Positions 16,902 through 18,374 of a stretch of DNA of 18,374 bases are shown here, piece after piece. The position numbers and the translations under genes were made by a program. The notes under the pieces are model-generated. The model saw nothing but the letters and a program-made list of their open reading frames with translations. It was not told where the DNA came from and ran no database searches. Position 1 is the first letter of the stretch; every line of letters starts with the position of its first letter. This DNA comes from Candidatus Hodarchaeota archaeon (lineage in GTDB: Archaea; Asgardarchaeota; Heimdallarchaeia; Hodarchaeales; YT1-039), in the NCBI GenBank assembly GCA_016840025.1, contig JAEOTF010000335.1:1-18374 (forward strand), given 5' to 3'.

Positions 16902-18023
16902 ATGTTTGCGCCTCTAATTGAAGAAACATCAGGGTTTAAAGATTTAAAAGAGCTAATAATCGAGTCAGGGTTATGTTCCCTTTGTGGATCATGTGGTTTA
17001 TTATGTGAAAGGATTGATTATGCAGATTTTCCGCTTTTGAAGGAAAATATGAACTGTATAACAACTATTGGCGCCAAAACATGTGGAATACAAGGATGCT
17101 GTTTTGATAACTGTCCAATGACTTCATTTTCTAAGAAAGACTATGAAAGAGTATTCTTTGGTAATATACACTCTGATCCTGATCTTGGATCATACAGGAA
17201 AATTCTGTCGGGGCGTTCTACAAGCAAGGAAATTCTTAAAAAGGCTCAAAATGGGGGAACAGTGACCTCATTGCTGACTTATGCACTATCAGCTGATTTA
17301 GATAGGCGAAAATATGCAGGTGCTATTGTAACCAAGGGAGGAGAAGGATGGCAGCCAAAACCTTTCTTTATCTCAAAACAGGCACAACTATATCAATGTA
17401 TGGGATCTATTTATTCACGCCATCCTCTCTCCCGCCAAATACGTAACCTTCTCCGAGAAAAACATAATCTTATTTTTGTTGGAACAGGATGTCAAACTAC
17501 AGGGATACGTAAATATCAGTATAACTTTCTCAGAAACGTTCCGCCTGAGGTTGCTAGAATTTTTCTAATAGGTCTTTTTTGCTATGAAAACTTTCCATAT
17601 CAACAGTTCAAAGATGCAATTCAAGAAAAAAGTAAGCTGTCTATTGGTAATATTAGTAAAATGGATATCAAAAAGGGAAAACTAATCATTTATTCAAAGA
17701 ATGGCACGATTCTGCAGTATCCAATCAAAGATTTCAACTCTCTTGTATCAGAAGCGTGCAAAATCTGTACAAATTTTACAGCAGAACTAGCAGATATTAG
17801 TGTTGGAGCTATAGGCTCGGAAGAAGGGTGGAATACTATAATCATTCGAACTGAAGAAGGAATTGAACTCATTGAAAGATTAGAGAATAATAATATTCTC
17901 GAAACAACAACAAAGGTTTCCCTTGATGAAATAAAAAAAATAGTTAAGAGAAAAAGGATATTAAGCGAAAAAATTAAAGAAAAACGTAGAATTAACGCCC
18001 AGTATGTTCCTAATTTCGATTAA
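16902..18023 (+). CDS. FrhB-like F420-linked iron-sulfur flavoprotein 2
   Basis: Second FrhB/FdhB-family member, 373 residues. Ferredoxin-type Cys25/28/31/35 is followed by a cysteine group at 61/66/67/71. Then come NGGTVTSLLTYAL, FVGTGCQTTGIRKYQ, FCYENFPYQQFKDAI and CKICTNFTAELADISVG, the family's FAD/F420 segments. It keeps the canonical VGTGCQ and FCYEN signatures better than the upstream paralogue (VGPPC, FCLGCYE), so this one looks the more typical F420 oxidoreductase. It starts at ATG 16902, 18 bases after the FMN subunit, and lies 27 bases before the HdrC gene. The lysine-rich C-terminus may bind a partner. It could reduce or oxidise F420 on behalf of HdrA or the glutamate synthase core. 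Confidence 0.88.
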   Translation: MFAPLIEETSGFKDLKELIIESGLCSLCGSCGLLCERIDYADFPLLKENMNCITTIGAKTCGIQGCCFDNCPMTSFSKKDYERVFFGNIHSDPDLGSYRKILSGRSTSKEILKKAQNGGTVTSLLTYALSADLDRRKYAGAIVTKGGEGWQPKPFFISKQAQLYQCMGSIYSRHPLSRQIRNLLREKHNLIFVGTGCQTTGIRKYQYNFLRNVPPEVARIFLIGLFCYENFPYQQFKDAIQEKSKLSIGNISKMDIKKGKLIIYSKNGTILQYPIKDFNSLVSEACKICTNFTAELADISVGAIGSEEGWNTIIIRTEEGIELIERLENNNILETTTKVSLDEIKKIVKRKRILSEKIKEKRRINAQYVPNFD

Positions 18024-18050
18024 GAGAATAGTACAGATGGTGTAAGTTTA

Positions 18051-18374
18051 TTGTACGAATATGAGAAGAAGATTCTGGAACGAGTATATTCGCAAGTCAG
18101 AGTTTGTTATCAATGTAGTACATGTGCTGGTGGATGTCCTGTCTTTCGTAATAACCCAGAAATGAATCCTAGATTAGTAATAGCAAAACTGCAACTAAAT
18201 CAGTCAGAGAAAGCCCTTGATGAGCAGAATGTTTGGAATTGTTGTCTTTGTCTTACTTGCTCTGAACGATGTCCTCAGGGAGTGGATTTTGCACATGTGT
18301 TAATTGATTTGAAGAACCTATCGGCAAATAGAGGAAAAACTCCAATTAGAATCTTTGAAGAAATGAAGTTATTG
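18051..18374 (+). CDS. hdrC: HdrC-like iron-sulfur subunit, C-terminus beyond the window
   Basis: Heterodisulfide reductase subunit C carries two [4Fe-4S] clusters between HdrA and HdrB. The frame is open from TTG 18051 to the last base, 108 codons. It contains CYQCSTCAGGCP (cluster 1) and, about 50 residues later, CCLCLTCSERCPQGVD (cluster 2), the classic HdrC pair with CP-Q/H-GVD. GATGGTG at 18036-18042 is the ribosome-binding site. The full protein should be about 180-190 residues and HdrB would be expected next, outside the window. Its presence shows that the upstream HdrA is part of a real HdrABC-type complex. Confidence 0.9.
   Translation, partial: MYEYEKKILERVYSQVRVCYQCSTCAGGCPVFRNNPEMNPRLVIAKLQLNQSEKALDEQNVWNCCLCLTCSERCPQGVDFAHVLIDLKNLSANRGKTPIRIFEEMKLL

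Overview
The window reads as archaeal chromosome, AT-rich, with archaeal features throughout: F420-type FrhB flavoproteins, HdrA/HdrC subunits, a split glutamate synthase with separate FMN and GXGXG proteins, an Lrp/AsnC-like regulator, TATA-like boxes close to start codons, and several TTG/GTG starts. An Asgard or other F420-using heterotrophic or anaerobic archaeon would fit. The lineage itself is inferred; no marker gene fixes it.

Left part (1-7520) is accessory DNA. Bases 1 to about 2257 are the left-hand part of an IS607-family element on the minus strand. It holds a complete serine-recombinase TnpA and a TnpB-like RNA-guided nuclease that runs off the left edge. At least 437 residues precede its first RuvC aspartate, far more than in ordinary TnpB. 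The element ends inside, and apparently cut the 5' end off, a gene for a zinc-ribbon/PD-(D/E)XK-like nuclease with a C-terminal 69-residue tandem repeat. Next come a non-coding stretch, a DMT/EamA permease, a metallo-beta-lactamase gene truncated by a decayed second copy of the same IS607 end (6221-about 6375), and a minus-strand regulator with two winged helices.

Right part (7819-18374) is one co-directional cluster with tight spacing: divergent glutamate-dehydrogenase-like protein; uncharacterised 254-residue protein; a 1181-residue HdrA-type flavoprotein resembling a QmoA+QmoB fusion with a C-terminal MvhD domain; FrhB-like protein 1; GXGXG (GltB domain 3) protein; ferredoxin+FMN glutamate-synthase core; FrhB-like protein 2; and the start of an HdrC at the right edge, absent from simple ORF calling because it runs off the window.

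Working model (inference): a large cytosolic flavin/iron-sulfur complex takes electrons from or gives them to F420 through the FrhB proteins, passes them through the HdrA/HdrC flavin-bifurcation module (MvhD as the connector), and links them to a ferredoxin-coupled glutamate synthase core, with 2-oxoglutarate/glutamate as substrate and a dehydrogenase encoded alongside. No glutaminase (GltB domain 1) is seen in the window. This Hdr-Frh-GltB-GDH assembly is the best candidate here for an undescribed system.
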